A stretch of DNA of 64,000 nucleotides, from assembly GCA_027924585.1 (NCBI GenBank), contig BSBM01000123.1:18058001-18122000 (forward strand). Direction: 5' to 3'. The DNA comes from Larix kaempferi. Lineage: Eukaryota; Streptophyta; Pinopsida; Pinales; Pinaceae. Under the pieces are notes generated by a model, which was not told the origin of the DNA, did no database searches, and worked only from the letters and a program-made list of their open reading frames with translations. This document shows, piece after piece, positions 53,500 to 64,000 of the stretch. Numbering within the stretch: the stretch's first letter is position 1; every line of letters begins with the position of its first letter. Made by a program: the position numbers and the translations under genes.

Positions 53500-54426
53500 T
53501 TACAATACATATTCTTCATCACTTGAAGAATCATCTTTTTCTTCTTCTCTGGTTCTTTTCCTTGTGGGTTCATCATCTTCTGCAGTGTGAGCATGATGTC
53601 TCTTCTTGTTTGTCTTCTTGGATGAAACTTTGTTTCTGGGACAATCTCTGGAGTAGTGTCCCTTCTCATCACATGTGAAACATTTAATATTGGATAGATC
53701 TCTTCTGGGTATTCTTTGTCTATCGTAGTTCTCCCTCTTATTTTGGTGGTGGTTCTCCCTCTTGTTGTGGTGGTGGTGCTCCCTCTTTTTGTGATTTCTT
53801 CTAGCATGAACTGTGAGAGCTTGATCATCATTTGCTCCCATATTCCCTTCTTGTGCCACAAGTCAAGCTTCTACTTGAGTACAATCTTCCCATAGTCTGT
53901 TGAATGTGATCAACTTCTTCCTGGCACATATCCCTTGAATGAATGAGTGCCGTGAGCTTGGGAGATCATTCAAGGTGGTCATAACGATCTCTCCTTCTTC
54001 TACCTTTTCTTCAACTACTTCAAGTTGCTCATTGATCTGTGAGACCCTTTTGAAATAGGATTGCATGGTCTCTGAGTTCAGGATCTTTATGTTCTTGGGT
54101 TGGTTCCTTAATGTCATCTTCCGATTGATGTTCTTCCCTTCGAATAGTCGTGTCAACGCATCGAACATCTCCTTGGGTGTCTTCAAGGATGCCACATGTG
54201 GGATGAGATGATCCTTAATGGAGTCTACAATAATTCTCTTGGCCTTAACCAAGTTCTTCTTGTGGATAGTCTTAGCCTCATATCCCTTTGGTGCTGGAAC
54301 CTCTTCACTAACATATTTGTCCAAGTCATTTTCTTCAAGTACAAGGGAAATCCTATACTTCCATGCTTGGAATTTATCAGCTCCCTCAAGCTTGGTGTGG
54401 TGAGACATTTTGAATGAGTACCTCAA
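53500..54426 (-). pseudogene. Copia gag of the inner element
   Basis: The minus frame starts at 54426 (or the Met of MSHHTKLEGADKFQAWKYRI), with a UBN2-type gag body (ALTRLFEGKNINRKMTLRNQ, SYFKRVSQINEQLE). A TGA lies near 53863. The same frame continues with a His/Arg-rich linker and the CCHC knuckle CFTCDEKGHYSRDCP to 53500. One stop separates body and knuckle. Confidence 0.93.
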
Positions 54427-54832
54427 ATGGAAATAGCAAATATTTATGTCTTACCAATTTGAGATGCCCAACCTGGTTCTAGTGTTGGTTGGCCTATAAG
54501 GCTTGTCAGAGAAACCCTAATTTTCCAAGGTTGGAATCTTGAAATTATGATTGGACCGAAAGATGTGCCTCCTTAAGGCGAGTTTTCCAATGTACTCATT
54601 TTCCCAAATTGATGGAGGATGACCCCAAAATCTTGATGCCCTAGTTTTCTCTCGGCACAAGTGTCTGGGTCAAAACTAAAAATTCTCAGAATCTGATTCT
54701 ACTTCCTCCAAAAGATGCACTCTCCTAGGGCGAGTTATCCTAGCCTCCTTTTCTTGATTATTTGTGGAGAGAAGACCTCAAACTTGAAATCCCTAGTTTC
54801 TCGTTTCTGCACAATGCCTTCTTTTCAGGTAA

Positions 54833-54844
54833 GCTCTAATACCA
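54833..54844 (-). promoter_or_regulatory. primer-binding site of the inner Copia element
   Basis: The minus strand reads TGGTATTAGAGC next to the 5' LTR: initiator Met-tRNA complement with one C-to-T change. Confidence 0.85.
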
Positions 54845-55434
54845 TCTTAATGTTTGCACTTTAATTCAATATGATCTAGGATATTTAGCTGAAAGAATAA
54901 AAAGCACAACAAAACACAATAGAAACAATAGTTTTCCTTGGGGAAACCATAAAGGAGAAAACCCCACAACTTCCTCAAATATATATTTGTCACTAATACA
55001 ATATCAAGCCAAAAATGGAAAACCCAAAATATGGCTTATGCATCTCTCTCTCTTTCTCCTCCAGCGAACTTGTCTTCTCTCCCTTGCTATGCGAACTTGT
55101 GTGAGTGAGTAGTGTGTCCAAATGAGAGAGAAAGGCTCTCTATTTATACTTTACTTTTGACTTGACCTTTTACCTAACTAGAGCAGCCTCACTAAAACTA
55201 ACTGAGCCGACTTCTCTATGGAGACTCAATAAGCCCTTTTACATTTGACTCTAGGGGATCTATTTCCCCGACTTACAATGGAGGTTTTAACTCAATGACT
55301 TTGCATGACCAAACATAATAATGACATCCACGACCGGAGGAAAAACATCTCTGTCGGAGGTACAAATAAAATACAATAATAATATCAATATAAAATACAA
55401 GTGAATATCTTCAAAAGTTACATTTACATCAACA
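54845..55434 (-). repeat. 5' LTR of the inner Copia element
   Basis: 590 bases; the terminal dinucleotide on the plus strand has decayed from TG to TC. Confidence 0.93.
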
Positions 55435-55439
55435 CAAGG
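55435..55439 (+). repeat. target-site duplication CAAGG, right
   Basis: An exact copy of 49418-49422. Confidence 0.92.
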
Positions 55440-56464
55440 ATGTAGTACAAAAAATTTGACACCTCCATGAAGAGAAAAGGTTTCAATAGAAGCGAAGTTG
55501 GCCATTGTGCATATTATAAGAGATCTGATGATGGTAGATTTATTATCTTGTTGTTGTATGTTGATGGTATGCAAGTTCTAGGTCCTGGCATGAAAAAAAT
55601 CATTGATATTAAGGCTCGGTTGGAGAGGACATTTGAAATGAAGGATTTAGGAGTAGAAAATCAAATTCTAGGGATGAAGATACACATGGATAGAATAGGA
55701 AGGAATATCTAGTTAAGTTAAAAATCATATATAAAAAATATTATGTAGTGCTTCAATATGAAAAATGCAAAACTAGATAGCACTCCACTTCATGTACACT
55801 CCAAGTTGTCTTCTCAACAATGTCCTAGCATAGAAGTAGAGAAGACAAGCATGTCTCGTCTACCATATTCATTAGCAATATGGAGTCTCATTTTTTCCAT
55901 GGTGAGAACCAAACTGGATATTACCCAAGCAGTGGGAGTTGTTAGCTGGTTCACGATGAATCTTGGTAAGGAGCATTCAAATGTTGTGAAGCAGATACTC
56001 AGATATTTAAGGGGTGCTTCAGATGTTGCTATTTGCTGCAAATCGAAAGATTTACAAATTAAAGGTTTTTCATATTATGATTTTGGAGGAGACAAAGATG
56101 GATTAAACTATACTACAATATACACTTTCACTCTTGTTGGTGGATTTGTAAGCTAGGCATATAAGTTGCAACTAGTGGTGGCATGATCAACCATTGAAGA
56201 AGAATATGTCGAAGCAACTAAGGCTAGTAAAGAGCAATATGGCTAGAGTGAATGATGGATGAATTCAAGATGATGCATGGGAAGATGATCATTTTTCATT
56301 GTGACAGTCAAAGTGCTATTCACTTAGTGAATAATCCAACGGTTCATGGTTGCATGAAGCATATTGATATTAAGTACTATTTCATAAGGAAAATGGTGGA
56401 AGAAGGTAGGATCAACTTGTTGGAAAAATTGATAATGATGAGAATACTGCACATGTGCTTATAA
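55440..56464 (+). pseudogene. outer Copia element, reverse transcriptase C-part and RNase H (right of the insertion)
   Basis: Text resumes with KKFDTSMKRKGFNRSE and HCAYYKRSDDGRFIILLLYV. The catalytic box is YVDG instead of YVDD. ARLERTFEMKDLGVENQILG follows, then 55758-56156 (SRLPYSLAIWSLIFSMVRTK, VKQILRYLRGASD) and RNase H at 56252-56464 (FHCDSQSAIHLVNNPTVHG, HIDIKYYFIRKMV). The element is on the plus strand, opposite to the inner one. Confidence 0.92.
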
Positions 56465-56555
56465 AACTAATCAAAGCAAGGAAACAATGAGCAATGGCAC
56501 GTGAGCACAAAACATTGGCAAGGAAATTCATGTATATCGACTTCAAGTGGGAGAA

Positions 56556-56937
56556 TGTTAGGAGGTAAAGTCAATATCTATACCTATAACTATGAAATAT
56601 TCTTGTATAGTGTTACATGGATATCCCCTCGTGTTATTCATATGTGTTGGGTGTGTAGGAAGGGGGTTGTAGGGGCAGAGCCCCTAAGGAAAAACAAATT
56701 AGACCCTTCTAATGTATTCCAATTCCTTTTGGAACCCTCGTATGTATTGTATAAAAGGGAAGTGACCCCTAGCATTGCATCACAAGAGAAGAAAGTAGTG
56801 TAAGTTTTTTTTCCAAGTAATAATAAAATATCAAAGTTTCCATTGCCCCATGGTTTTACCCATGCACAACAGGGTTTCTACATAAAAATCATGTTCTTTT
56901 GTTATTGTTTGCTTCTATTTTTTATATTTTTCTAACA
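56556..56937 (+). repeat. 3' LTR of the outer Copia element
   Basis: 382 bases, TGTTAGGAGG ... TTCTAACA, preceded by the purine tract AAGTGGGAGAA. A TATAAAAG-type box is at about 56750. No matching 5' LTR lies in the window, so the element is 5'-truncated. Confidence 0.85.
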
Positions 56938-58550
56938 AGATTTTGAAGAGGATTATTACAAAAGAATGAATGGTGGAAAGTAGCATTAAAAATAAAATAT
57001 CCAAGGGGTTTAAGAGAGTGGTGCATTGATACAAATAATCTAAGTCGCAAAGGTTCCAACATATGGAATTTGAGCAAAGTGACCAACTCAATAATACAAG
57101 AAAATTGTACTAGGTTCATCACAATGGGAAATATATAAATATCTGGTAGGACAACATCATGGGGCACACTTCCTTAGACACCAAACCAAATTTAGAGGGG
57201 CACCGAAAATAGCAAGCAAATAGGGGAGTTAAAACTTTATATGATAACTCAGAGTGGAACTCTACCAAGAAATGGAAGAGTTGGAAGCAGTTGGAAATTC
57301 TACTACATCTCCAACATCAATATTCAATGCTCCAAGAAATGTTGTAAGGAAACTTTCCTCAAAATATGGAAATAAAAGATAAGTGTGGATGGGGGAGAGA
57401 TGGAATCTATTCAATGAAAAGAGGTTACCAATATCTTGTTGCCCAAATTTCTTAATCTCTCCAATCCAAAATATGGAGGAAGATTTGGCATCTACATGGT
57501 CTCCCAAAAATAAATGCATTTTGTTGGGTTCTAGCACATGGAAAAATATTAACTACTGGGAATATTAGGAATCATAATATTTATGGTCCATCAAGGTGTT
57601 CTCTTTGCCTTGAGGATGAAGAAAAAACTAGACATCTATTTCTTGAATGTGTATCTTCATTAACAGTTTGGGATGAAGTTTTGTTTGATTTGGGAGAAAA
57701 ATTAATTCTTTGAACACACTAAGGTGATCTATTCTCTAATTGGCACCGTTTATATTTGAGATATATTCAAAATAAAACAACTTTTACTAGGTGTTGGATG
57801 GATCTTATCAAGTTTGTAAGATGAAAGGTTTCTCTAGCCTGAAATAGGCAATCTTCTACTCAATCAATTTGGCACCACAATGAACAACAATTAAAGCCAA
57901 TTAGTTGTAGAAGGGGACCTTACAGACCCATGGAGTATAGGAAATTGGATAGGAAATCCTCATGGTGCAAGAAAATTGATGGTTCCAATATATCCTCTTT
58001 GGGAGCTCCCCTTAGTCCAAATTCTCATATGTAAATCCAAGACTTTGCCAACATTGATTGTCTAAGCTATAACCAGCTAGAGCTTTAATATTGGCTTAAC
58101 TCACATAAACGCTATAAGATCTTGTTTGATGGCACCTCCAAAGGAAATCCAAAGGTAGTAGGATTAGGAGGGGTTCTCATTAAGCCCAAAGGAAATACAG
58201 AAGTAAGCTTCTCATGGGAGATAGGAGTTGCCTCAAATAACTAGGAAATGCTTTATGCATTATACCTTGGAGTGGTATTTTTATAGGTTTACCAGGTCAA
58301 GGAAGTTGTAATTCTTGGGTATTCTCTCTTTGTGATTCAACAAATACGAATGAGGGTTCATAAGGAGGAGACCTTACTTCAAAAAAAAATTCCAAAGAGT
58401 CGTCAAGAACTTGGAAGAGAGGGATATTGTTAAATTCTACCATGTTTGAAGAAATAATAATAGAATTGATGATAACAAAAAATGAGGTGTTGTACTTGGA
58501 CAAGGGGGTCCTGGTTAAAAATGGGGACCCCCCTAACATTATCCCTTAGT
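56938..58550 (+). pseudogene. second LINE, C-terminal ORF2 part (zf-RVT and RNase H)
   Basis: Starting directly after the outer Copia LTR, the text reads as the end of a LINE ORF2. There are KRGYQYL, KINAFCWVLAHGKILTTGNI, the zinc-binding CSLCLEDEEKTRHLFLEC (about 57600-57655), then RNase H: KILFDGTSKGNPKVVGLGGV (about 58120), SFSWEIGVASNN, VVILGYSLFVIQQ. The C-terminal RNNNRIDDN...GV.LDKGVLVKNGD, aligned with the first LINE's RDLNREADIMENLGIKLSYG, ends near 58545. Many stops are present. Endonuclease and most of RT are missing. Confidence 0.85.
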
Positions 58551-59396
58551 CTAGTTATGACGAACAATCCTAGGTGAAAAACATGAAGTTGGGTAACACT
58601 TTTGCTTGTTTTTTAACAAAAAGAACTTCAAAATTTAATGTTTTTCAACTTCAACCCCTTTAAACCCATATCTACCTTACGAATTTCACCTTCAAGTAAA
58701 CTCAAGACTTTTAGAGAATTGTATTAGATTCGTACTCATTTTTCTTTAAATTTTTTATGGACATATAGTGGGACAAATTTAGCAGGCACCAACAGCATAT
58801 ACTTTAAAAATTTTGGTACGGATAATGAGTGACCTGCATGCCCAATGGTTTTTTTAAGAAATGGTTATTCATTTTAGGGGAAAAAATGTATACTCATAAT
58901 CTACACGGACTCCACTTGAGAATGGACTATAGTTTGAGGATTTTCATACTTAAGCACTATTTTTTATTATTTATTGAAACAACATACGTTAAAAAAATGG
59001 TGCCTTATAGACACATGTTGGTGTCCCTATATTTTCTTTCTAATACGACTCTTATCAAACAAACTAAAACTACCTTTTTGAAGAGGACGTGGAAAGGAAT
59101 ATCCATATGATTTTTTCTAATTTTTTTATGTTGTCTTTTTTACGATATTGAATTTTCATTTCAGGTGATTTTCATAGCAATAAAATTCTTAAGGGATAAG
59201 GTTTCGAAAAAAATTACTAATAGATATAAATTCATAATGAATGAAACAATTCTTATATTATTAGAAACTAGATTCAGACATGAATCTATTGGTACCAAGT
59301 CTGACAAATTATCTTTAAAATTTGCAGGGGTTCGATGTTGCCGAAGTTGCAGGTTCTGAAAAGATGCATGATATTTTTGCGGGTTTTCTTGACTGC
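58551..59396. other. AT-rich spacer
   Basis: Possibly LINE 3' region at first; no gene or tail was identified. Confidence 0.4.
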
Positions 59397-59597
59397 AAAC
59401 TCTCAGCTGAGAAAATATCTCCCAAACTCTCGATTGAGATTTTAGTTCAAACTCTTAGCCAAGTTTTTTTTTTTAAATATGGCACTATGATTGGTTCAAA
59501 CTCTCGATCGAGAGTTTTATTATTAAACTCTCGACCTAGAGTTTGAAAATTGTCAAACTCTTGGCCTAGAGTTTTTTAAACTCTGGAATGAGAGTTT
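59397..59597 (+). repeat. array of seven short palindromic units
   Basis: Units of about 20 bases with the frame AAACTCT(n6)AGAGTTT start at 59397, 59424, 59449, 59498, 59525, 59555 and 59578. The unit at 59498-59517 is a perfect 20-base palindrome (AAACTCTCGATCGAGAGTTT). Four of seven keep both arms; the first three are eroded on the right arm. Confidence 0.85.
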
Positions 59598-60704
59598 ATG
59601 TTGACTTTTTTCATGTGTTATCTTGCATGCTTATTTTCTCCTCCGCTCCTTTTGCTAAAAAGGGTTTCCCATGTTTGCATTTTCACCCTGCTATGTTTCT
59701 AATTGACATCAATTGCAATAATTTCAAGTTAATCCATAGTAGTCCCACTTGGAAATTCCATAATGTGGAGATGCATGCAAGTCCTTTCAACATTAAAATA
59801 TTAAGAAAAGGAGAAATTAATCTCCCTCGTACCTCTAGTTCCTTCGTTCCTTGTACACTCATCCACATCATGGAATTTATAAACCCTCATTTGTGTTGGC
59901 TTTACTACAAAGGTGGGATATCTCTGGTGTTGGTTTTAGTGGGAAGCAATGGAGGGTGAGACTGGTCAGGTTTGCTTGTTTGGCTACATGGAGCTCCTCA
60001 TAATGGTCGACGAAGGTTCAGGTGTGGAATTTAACCAAATCTAATCCTTTTGTTGGGGCAATGTATTGGTTATAGATTTGAAATAGGTATGTTAATCCTT
60101 ATCCCTGAGGAGGTTTTTATCTTGGTTTAGATGATGTTTGTCATTTGAATTTGGTTTACCAAATTTTTGTATGTAATTGTAGAGGTAGGGGGTCACCCAT
60201 AGGGGGGAATTAGTTTAGAAAGTTTGGTTGAATTATGAATCCTTCTCTAGCCCAAGTGTGATGTAATATTTGGTATTTATTCCCTAAGTTGTATTATGGT
60301 TCACCCTTAAAGTTCCGTGCATAGTGGGGAAGATTGCAACACTAAGGTGAAAAATATTTTGAGGAGAATGAACAATTAATTAGATGAGTTGAGGCAAACG
60401 ATTGAATACTTAAGTATTCATATGTAGAAGGATGAAAAAATAGGAGTACAAATGGAAGTAGCTTTAAAATATTAGACTTTGAAATATGAAAAAATTGCTA
60501 ATGAATCAAAGATGCACTATAATATCATCTTGGGATTTACATGAGGAACACAGCCCATTGTATTCCATCCAATTATATCTCACTACAAGGAGAACACCTT
60601 CTGGATGTTGTAGTGGAATCCCCCAAAAAACAAAGTCCCTTCTCCATTTATAGTGGAGGTTTCTAGTCGAGGCGAGCAAGCAGAGGTTTTAGCATATGTT
60701 TTTT
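59598..60704. other. spacer without a supported gene
   Basis: A 123-codon open frame ends at 59959 but has no recognised domain. Nothing else was seen. Confidence 0.4.
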
Positions 60705-61285
60705 ATCGGTGTGCCTAAACCATTATGGTGCACCGGTACATCTTTCTCTTAGGCGCACTAGTGCATGCTTTTTTTTAATAGCACACAAGTGCTCCTCATT
60801 GGATTAGGAGCATCGGTGATCTATGACCCATGTGCACCGATGTGATTTTATCCAAAAAATGTTCTGGTGCTCCACTTTTATAATGGTGCATCGGTGCTCC
60901 TCTTTGGATAAGGCGCACCGGTGCTAGTGCTCCTCAATGGTGAAGGCACACCGGTGTCGGTGCTCATCTTTTGTGAAGGTGCATTGGTGCTTTTATTAAG
61001 GTGTGGGCACATCGGTGCACCATTAACCATGTGCATCAATATTCTTTTGGAAAAAAATACGTCGATGCTCCACTTTTGAAATGGTGCACTGTTGCTCCTC
61101 TTAGGTTAAGGCACACTAGTGTTGGTGCTCCTCTTTGGTTAAGGCACATCAGTGTCAATGCTCTACTTTGGTTAAGGCACACTGGGTTTAGTGATCCTTT
61201 TACAGTATAGGCGCAATGGTGCTCATTTTATAGTCTAGCCACACCGGTGCTCCTTTAATAGTATAGGCGCACTGGTGCTTTTGAT
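60705..61285 (+). repeat. degenerate minisatellite rich in GCACCGGTGC
   Basis: At least 15 diverged units of about 27-35 bases contain the core 'g(g/c)gcaccggtgctcctctttgg' with a purine-rich spacer ('ttaaggc', 'gaaggc', 'tataggc'). The core contains the 10-base palindrome GCACCGGTGC. Related units recur at 62165-62405, 62925-62948 and 63594-63690. Confidence 0.85.
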
Positions 61286-61334
61286 AAACAAAAACACCAG
61301 GCTGTAAGTCATTTTTTTTAACTTATTGAAAAAA

Positions 61335-62018
61335 GCGGGAATTTTTAAACATTTTAAAGAAGCGGAAAAAATTCCTGAAAGAGAGGAAACAAAGAGGGTT
61401 TGTTTCATTTCTTCATTTCACATGGTTCTACCAGAGAAAAGAGGAAGAGGATGAGGAAGAGTATTGTATCCAAGCAACCAATTTTTTCCCTCTTCATTGT
61501 TTAATTTCTTCTTCCTATCTATTTTATTTATACTATTTTGCATTTCTCACTATTATTCCTAATTTCTTATTTGGTTTTGTTAATTTTTTTGGTTGGGTTG
61601 AGGGTTTTTCCTCTATTTTGTAGGTTAATGGTGGATTTATTTTAGGGTTTTACATCAAAATATATGGGTTTTCCCCGCTTATTAAAAGAAGAAGGGTTTT
61701 TTAAACTTTTGAGAGAAGCAGTGAAAACGTCTTAAGAAGAGGGGAAAAAAGAGGGTTTGTTTCATTTCTTCATTTCACATGGTTCTACATGAGAGAAGAG
61801 GAAGAGGAAGAGTATTGCAGCCAAGACACCATTTTTCCCTCTTCGTTGTTTTATTTATTCCCATTATTTATTTTATTTATATTAATTTGCATTTCTCACT
61901 ATTGTTCCTAATTTCTTATTTGGTTTTGTTGTGCGTTTTTGTTGGTTTGAGGGTTTTTCCTCTATTTTGCAAGTTAATGGTGGATTCATTTTAGGGTTTT
62001 TCTTCAAAATATATGGAT
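61335..62018 (+). repeat. tandem duplication, period about 356 bases
   Basis: 'gagggtttgtttcatttcttcatttcacatggttcta' occurs near 61395 and 61751. The text that follows stays alignable for about 320 bases in each copy, through 'catttctcactatt.ttcctaatttcttatttgg' and 'gagggtttttcctctattttg'. Confidence 0.92.
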
Positions 62019-62100
62019 AGCAAATGAGGGGAAGTTTAGAAAAGAAAAGGATACTTTTTTTGCAGCATGGGTGCATATCCATACATATTTTCACCTTCTT

Positions 62101-64000
62101 TTATTTGCAGGTTAACAAGGTTTTTGTACGTGTGAAAAAACTATTTTTTGTTCACGGCATTATATTTTTTGTTCTTGGTACTTTGGTGCTTCTTTTCTGT
62201 GTGAGTGAACTGGTGCTTCTATTTGGTGAAGATGCACCAGTGCATATTTGGTATAAGTGCAACGATGCTTCTCTTTGGTGAAGGCACGCCGATGTTTCTC
62301 TTTGGTGAAAGCGCACCGATGCTCATTTTTTGTATAAGTGAACTGGTGGTCCTATTTTAAGGTTTGGGAAAACTAGTGCTCTTCTTTGGTCTAAGAGAAT
62401 TGATTCTCCATGTTAGGAATATTATCTCTAGTGGATGAGTGGTTTTGGATATTTCTCATAAAAAAAAATCATGTAACAATTGAGTGGTTTTGTAATTACA
62501 AGAGATACACACAGTAAGTGGTAAATGGAGTGGTTTGACAGTCACCATGGTTTTTATGGGTGGTTTCATCACCATTACTATAAATTCTAATGATTAATAT
62601 TTCAATATTAGTTATTGTACACTTTGATAATATTATTTTTATTTTTATTGATAATTTCTTAATTCATATTCTTTTAACTATATATATATTTTTATTTCAA
62701 ACAATCAAAATTATAATTTTTCTTTAATATTTGACAAGTATTTCATTTTTAATATGTACATAAGAGATTCATTAATAAACAAGAGTAAGAACTAATACTT
62801 GGAATGTTCAAAATCAAAGTTATTATATCACTACATTTTAATAATCGTGTATTTATTAAATCACCTCCCTTTATTTGCACATTCACAAGGTTTATGTACA
62901 TGACACATTGTTTTTTGACATCAGTGCTCCTCTTTCGTATGGGCGCAGTGTTAGTTTTTCATCATTTAATTCAATAGATCTAGGATCTTAACTGAAAGAA
63001 GAACATGCACAACATATCAAGCATAAGAGACAAGAGACAAGAGACACAAAATATTTCATCGGGGAAAACCAAGAAGGTGAAAAACCCCACAACTTCCTCA
63101 GAGATAGAATAAGCATCAATACAAGGATCACCATGATCAAACCCAAGAGATAGATATCTTCAGCGGCATGCTCCTCCTCCACTTGCGCGCACCCTTCTCT
63201 TCTCTCACTAATGCGAAGTGAGACAATGAGATAATGTGTAAAATGAGATAGACACACTCTCTATTTATACACTAACTTGACTTGCCTTTTACTCGACTAG
63301 GTCGGCCCCAACTTAACCACTTAACATAATGCTGACTGGGCCGACCGCTCTAGGGTGGTATAATAACCCTTTGACCCACATGACTCATACAGGGACGACC
63401 CCATCAAGTTGGTCTAATAACCCATCAAGTATAAGTTACGACACTTACAATAAAACTTGCGACACTTGCAAGTACACATGACGACACTTCCAATCGGAGG
63501 AATAATACATCTCCGTTGGGGATACAATAAGGTACAAATGTAATACATACAATATACAAGTGAATATATTTTGAAGTTACAAATACATCAACACGCAGCG
63601 ATGCCCATTGTTTGTTAAGGTGCACATGTTCTCATATTTGGTATAAGTGCATCGATGCTTCTTTACTATAGGCGCACCAATACTCCATGACTATACATTG
63701 TAATGCTTAACATTTCAATATTAATTATTATACATTTTTATAATATTATGCTTATGTTTATTGATAATGTCTTATTTCATATCCTTTTAACTATAAAAGT
63801 ATATTTCAAACAATCAAAATTATACTTTTTGTTTAATATTAAGCAAGCATTTCATTTTTAAATTGTAAATAAGAGATTCATTAATAAACAAGGGTAAGAG
63901 CTAATACTTGGAATATTTAAAATCAAAGTTATAATATCACTACATTTTAATAATCATGTATTTATAAAATCACCTCCACTTATTTGCATGTTCAGAAGGT
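62101..64000 (+). repeat. higher-order tandem repeat, units starting TTATTTGCA, second unit split by a solo LTR
   Basis: Unit starts lie at 62101, 62871 and 63980. Each unit begins 'ttatttgca..tt.a.aaggtttttgtac', holds GCACCGGTGC-type minisatellite text, then an AT-rich block. The AT-rich blocks at about 62583-62893 and 63696-64000 align closely. The second unit contains the solo LTR; without it the unit is about 460 bases against 770 for the first. The array probably continues past the window end. Confidence 0.85.
62949..63593 (-). repeat. solo Copia LTR inside the tandem repeat
   Basis: 645 bases, TGTTAGTTTTTC ... ATACATCAACA, with an exact CGCAG duplication at 62944-62948 and 63594-63598. 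It is related to the LTR of the Copia element at 49-55 kb (shared 'tttaattcaata..atctaggat', 'ggggaaaacc', 'aaaccccacaacttcctca', 'tacatcaaca'). The orientation is set by that similarity. No internal region remains, so it arose by recombination between two LTRs. Confidence 0.92.

Larger units (their letters stand above)
49423..55434 (-). mobile_element. inner Ty1/Copia retrotransposon (6.0 kb)
   Basis: This minus-strand element has LTRs of 589 and 590 bases, a CAAGG duplication, a Met-tRNA primer-binding site and a polypurine tract. It sits inside the reverse transcriptase of another Copia element. Gag, RT and RNase H are recognisable; protease and integrase are not. The LTRs differ by roughly 45-50 positions (about 8%, counted by eye), so it is older than the Copia element at 25 kb. 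A minisatellite lies between RNase H and the 3' LTR. Confidence 0.94.

Noticed and set aside
59397-59597. CRISPR-like array
   Set aside because: Units are palindromes at irregular spacing in plant nuclear DNA, with no equal spacers and no cas genes.
59588-59959. 123-codon frame
   Set aside because: No recognised domain and no splice or promoter context; kept only as a note in the spacer entry.

Overview
The window is a stretch of nuclear DNA from a seed plant, very probably a gymnosperm or another plant with a large, slowly turning-over genome. The reasons are low gene density, long AT-rich spacers, nested retroelements of very different ages (LTR pairs from identical to roughly 8% apart, counted by eye), plant-type non-LTR elements carrying an RNase H domain, and fragments of plant genes that keep their introns. 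The species assignment is inference. Only one host gene looks intact: a three-exon kinase of the PEP-carboxylase-kinase type at 45.9-47.0 kb on the minus strand.

Layout. 0-7.8 kb: a decayed, rearranged Ty3 element on the minus strand (part of an LTR, RNase H, integrase), flanked on both sides of pol by non-viral reading frames of a family I do not recognise. 8.4-15.4 kb: a full-length LINE on the plus strand, bounded by a 13-bp target-site duplication, with ORF1, a broken ORF2 and an open third frame downstream of RNase H. 15.4-24.2 kb: AT-rich DNA with tandem repeats, a tRNA-like relic and a broken DUF620 gene. 24.3-34.1 kb: a truncated ABCG/PDR transporter gene with a 5.2-kb Copia element in an intron, followed directly by a decayed G3BP (NTF2-RRM-RGG) gene. 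36.2-40.4 kb: a non-autonomous LTR element (LARD/TRIM type) with a very young gag-only element (TR-GAG type, identical LTRs) nested inside it. 40.6-42.5 kb: a patchwork of P450, KH-domain and R2R3-MYB fragments, all on the plus strand, with the MYB piece lying between two KH-gene exons. 44.7-45.5 kb: a third copy of the unrecognised frame. 49-57 kb: a Copia element split by a second Copia element. 56.9-58.6 kb: the end of a second LINE. 59.4-64 kb: an array of short palindromes, a GCACCGGTGC-rich minisatellite and higher-order tandem repeats, one interrupted by a solo LTR.

These parts do not form a pathway. The region is a record of insertion, truncation and gene-fragment accumulation around one probable working gene. 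The most novel items are the unrecognised protein family seen three times, the intact third ORF in an otherwise dead LINE, the young gag-only element with unusual LTR ends, the MYB-in-KH patchwork and the palindrome array.
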